From Candidatus Acidiferrum typicum (GTDB lineage Bacteria > Acidobacteriota > Terriglobia > Acidiferrales > UBA7541), in contig JAOAPW010000168.1 of assembly GCA_025463105.1 (NCBI GenBank), positions 1 to 6,060 on the forward strand: a stretch of 6,060 nucleotides of DNA, given 5' to 3'. The notes beneath the pieces are model-generated. The model saw nothing but the letters and a program-made list of their open reading frames with translations, ran no database searches and was not told the origin of the DNA. The translations under genes and the position numbers were made by a program. Positions 4,098-6,060 of this stretch are shown piece after piece; position 1 is the stretch's first letter; each line of letters begins with the position of its first letter.

Positions 4098-6060
4098 CTA
4101 CTCTCCAGTTTGTTCAAGCAACTTTGCCACGAGGCCAGTCCATCCAGTCTGATGGCTGGCGCCCAATCCCGCTCCGGTATCCCCGTGAAAATATTCGTGA
4201 AACAAAATCAGGTCTCGCCACCAGGGGTCATTCTGGAATTTCTCGAGCGAGCCGTAAACTGCGCGCTGCCCCTTATCATCGCGCAAAAAAATGCGCGTCA
4301 GCGAACGTGAGATTTCCGCGCCCACGTCCCAGAGCGACATCTGCTGGCCGGAGCCCGAGGGACATTCTACGCGGAAACCATCTCCATAATAATGGTGAAA
4401 TTTTTGCAGCGATTCGATCATTAGAAAATTCATGGGGAACCATATAGGCCCGCGCCAATTGGAATTCCCGCCGAACACCCCGCTCTGCGATTCAGCGGGC
4501 TCATAATCAACTCGATATTCGCTGCCATTCACCGCGAGTATGTACGGGTGCGCCGCGTGAAACTTTGACAGCGCTCGAATGCCATGCGGTGAATAAAATT
4601 CTTCCTTATCGACCATATACCCCAGGATGCGCACCAATTGATTGCGATCGACCAGCGAAAGCAGGCGTCGCGGTCCGTTGGCCGACGTTTGGGAGGCGTC
4701 AACACGCGACGCGAAACCCGGCATGTTGTCCAGAAACCATTGCATTCGCCGTTGAAATCCCGGCAGCCGCGCAATCGTCTCCGGCTCCAGCGTCTCGACA
4801 GCAAATAAAGGAATCAGTCCCACCATGGACCGCACTTTCAGGTAGTGCTGCTCACCACTCGGCAAATGAATCGCGTCGTAGAAAAAACCGTCTTCCTCAT
4901 CCCACAACGCCATGCCCTCGGCGCCGTGGAAGTTGATCGCGTGCGCGATGTGTACGAAGTGCTCGAAAAATTTGCTGGCGACATCTTCGTAGGCCGGATC
5001 TTCCCGCGCCAATTCCAGCGCCATTGCCAGCATGTTCAGGCAATACATCCCCATCCAACTGGTGCCATCCGATTGCTCGAGATGCCCCCCGGTAGGCAAC
5101 GGCTGCGAACGATCGAACACTCCGATATTGTCGAGGCCCAGAAAGCCGCCTTGAAACACGTTCATCCCATCCGGATCCTTGCGATTTACCCACCACGTAA
5201 AATTCAGCAGCAGTTTGTGGAACACACGCGCTAGGAAGGTTCTGTCGGCGCGCCCGCGAATGCGTTTTTCAATTTTGTAAATGCGCCACGCCGCCCAGGC
5301 ATGCACCGGCGGATTGACATCGCCGAACGCCCACTCATAAGCCGGCAACTGTCCGTTCGGATGCATGTACCACTCGCGCAGCAGGAGAATGAGTTGGTCC
5401 TTGGCAAAATCAGGGTCCACGAGCGACAACGCAACCGTGTGGAACGCCAGGTCCCAGGCCGCGAACCAGGGATATTCCCATTTGTCGGGCATCGACAGCA
5501 CGTCGGCGTTGTAAAGATGCGTCCAATCGTGATTGCGCCTTTTCATCCGTTCCGGCGGAGGCGGCGGCTGACCGGGGTCTCCCTCGAGCCATGTTCGGAC
5601 GTCATAGTGATAGCATTGTTTGGACCACAACAGCCCGGCGACTGCCTGTCGCATGACGTTGCGCGCATCATCAGAGCGTTCCTGAGGGAAACGGTGCGCG
5701 TAGAACTGGTCGGCTTCGCTGCGCCTCAATTCGAATGTCCTCTCGAACTCTTCGCCGAAAGGTTTGACCGTTTCCGTGTCGGGTACTGGACTTGCCGTCG
5801 GGGCGATGTCGGATGCAGTCCTTACTTGACGGCCGTCTAAATCGGGTGCGGGCTCTACTTTGGGCCCGCCTGAATCGGGTGCGGGCTTTACTTGAAGCCC
5901 GCCTAAATCAGGATCGTTGTTGGTAAGTCGCAAGCGGAGCGTCACCGAAGCGACGGGCGCGATTTGCGCGTGGTAATGCGCGGCGCACTTGGTGCCCGTT
6001 TGCGCGGGATTTACGGCTTCGCGCTTATGGTGAATTAAGTAATCGTGAAAGCTGTCCTTT
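4098..6060 (-). CDS. GH63/MGH1-like glycoside hydrolase (probable glucosidase), 5' end outside the window
   Basis: The visible 653 residues (numbered from the right edge) are the C-terminal three quarters of a protein that is usually about 880-900 residues in this family. Residues 1-45 end the N-terminal beta-sandwich, with EAVNPAQTGTK and VTLRLRL. Residues 51-83 are a repeat-bearing linker. From about 98 onward runs the (alpha/alpha)6 barrel, with WEYPWFAAWDLAFHT, GQLPAYEWAFGDVNPPVHAWA, NFTWWVNRKDP, GGFLGLDNIGVFDRS, FGGNSNWRGPIWFPMN and HEYFHGDTGAGLGASHQTGW. By analogy with GH63 enzymes, Asp310 (codon 5130-5132) is the likely catalytic acid and Glu622 (codon 4194-4196) the likely base. It should hydrolyse alpha-glucosidic or related bonds; the substrate (for example glucosylglycerate-type or alpha-glucoside) is not readable. 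A GTG at 5945 looks like a start, but the frame is open through 38 further family-like codons to the edge. Whether it is secreted cannot be judged. The TAG stop is followed by a palindromic repeat. Confidence 0.93.
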   Translation of the reverse strand, partial: KDSFHDYLIHHKREAVNPAQTGTKCAAHYHAQIAPVASVTLRLRLTNNDPDLGGLQVKPAPDSGGPKVEPAPDLDGRQVRTASDIAPTASPVPDTETVKPFGEEFERTFELRRSEADQFYAHRFPQERSDDARNVMRQAVAGLLWSKQCYHYDVRTWLEGDPGQPPPPPERMKRRNHDWTHLYNADVLSMPDKWEYPWFAAWDLAFHTVALSLVDPDFAKDQLILLLREWYMHPNGQLPAYEWAFGDVNPPVHAWAAWRIYKIEKRIRGRADRTFLARVFHKLLLNFTWWVNRKDPDGMNVFQGGFLGLDNIGVFDRSQPLPTGGHLEQSDGTSWMGMYCLNMLAMALELAREDPAYEDVASKFFEHFVHIAHAINFHGAEGMALWDEEDGFFYDAIHLPSGEQHYLKVRSMVGLIPLFAVETLEPETIARLPGFQRRMQWFLDNMPGFASRVDASQTSANGPRRLLSLVDRNQLVRILGYMVDKEEFYSPHGIRALSKFHAAHPYILAVNGSEYRVDYEPAESQSGVFGGNSNWRGPIWFPMNFLMIESLQKFHHYYGDGFRVECPSGSGQQMSLWDVGAEISRSLTRIFLRDDKGQRAVYGSLEKFQNDPWWRDLILFHEYFHGDTGAGLGASHQTGWTGLVAKLLEQTGE
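5811..5909 (-). repeat. Three tandem 33-bp palindromic units inside the hydrolase linker
   Basis: Three adjacent 33-bp units occupy 5877-5909, 5844-5876 and 5811-5843 and are read in frame as DLGGLQVKPAP, DSGGPKVEPAP and DLDGRQVRTAS. Units 1 and 2 agree at 28 of 33 bases, and units 1 and 3 at 26 of 33. Unit 1 holds a perfect hairpin (5881-5902): 8-bp arms GCGGGCTT/AAGCCCGC around a 6-nt loop. Unit 2 keeps 6 outer base pairs (5848-5869). Unit 3 has lost this hairpin but contains the 10-bp palindrome GACGGCCGTC (5828-5837). The array sits between the last beta-strand of the N-terminal domain and the barrel, where extra residues should be tolerated. It may be an expanded or inserted REP-like element. 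Confidence 0.75.

Noticed and set aside
3977..4447. 156-codon open frame on the plus strand crossing the intergenic gap
   Set aside because: It runs through the inverted repeat and the antisense of the hydrolase C-terminus. The product is Arg/Pro/His-rich and without motifs.
5301..5840. 179-codon open frame on the plus strand
   Set aside because: It is antisense to highly conserved barrel sequence of the glycoside hydrolase. It is an open-frame shadow of GC-rich codons and has no recognisable motif.

Overview
The window looks like chromosomal DNA from a free-living, probably soil, bacterium of moderately high GC. The best guess is Acidobacteriota. This rests on the secreted protein at the left end, whose style (CarboxypepD_reg-like tail ending in a 'VRVELSNLNA' motif) I associate with that phylum, and on the short GC-rich palindromic repeats. 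It is an inference from remembered family features, not a database result.

Layout, left to right: (1) a plus-strand gene for a secreted protein of unknown function (3-890). (2) After 46 bp, a plus-strand gene for a TerC/Alx-family membrane protein with an extra C-terminal domain of about 200 residues that reads like a VOC (glyoxalase/methylmalonyl-CoA epimerase) fold (937-2541). (3) A 47-bp convergent junction without a clear terminator. (4) Three minus-strand genes, in transcription order: a GH63/MGH1-like glycoside hydrolase whose 5' end lies beyond the right edge (visible part 4098-6060), a short-chain dehydrogenase/reductase (3255-3974), and a LysE/RhtB-type exporter (2589-3212). The 123-bp gap between the hydrolase and the reductase holds an inverted, REP-like palindromic element. 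The reductase and the exporter are 42 bp apart and may be co-transcribed, but a good sigma70-type promoter lies just upstream of the exporter start and would give a nearly or fully leaderless transcript.

The genes do not form an obvious single pathway: metal or stress transport, small-molecule export, a general oxidoreductase and carbohydrate hydrolysis. I see no RNA gene, CRISPR array, insertion sequence, phage gene or toxin-antitoxin pair, and no convincing multi-gene system. The observations most worth following up are the TerC-VOC fusion with a degraded metal site, the 33-bp palindromic units that form an in-frame 11-residue repeat in the hydrolase's interdomain linker, and the fact that the hydrolase reading frame stays open to the window edge, so the apparent GTG start at 5945 is false.
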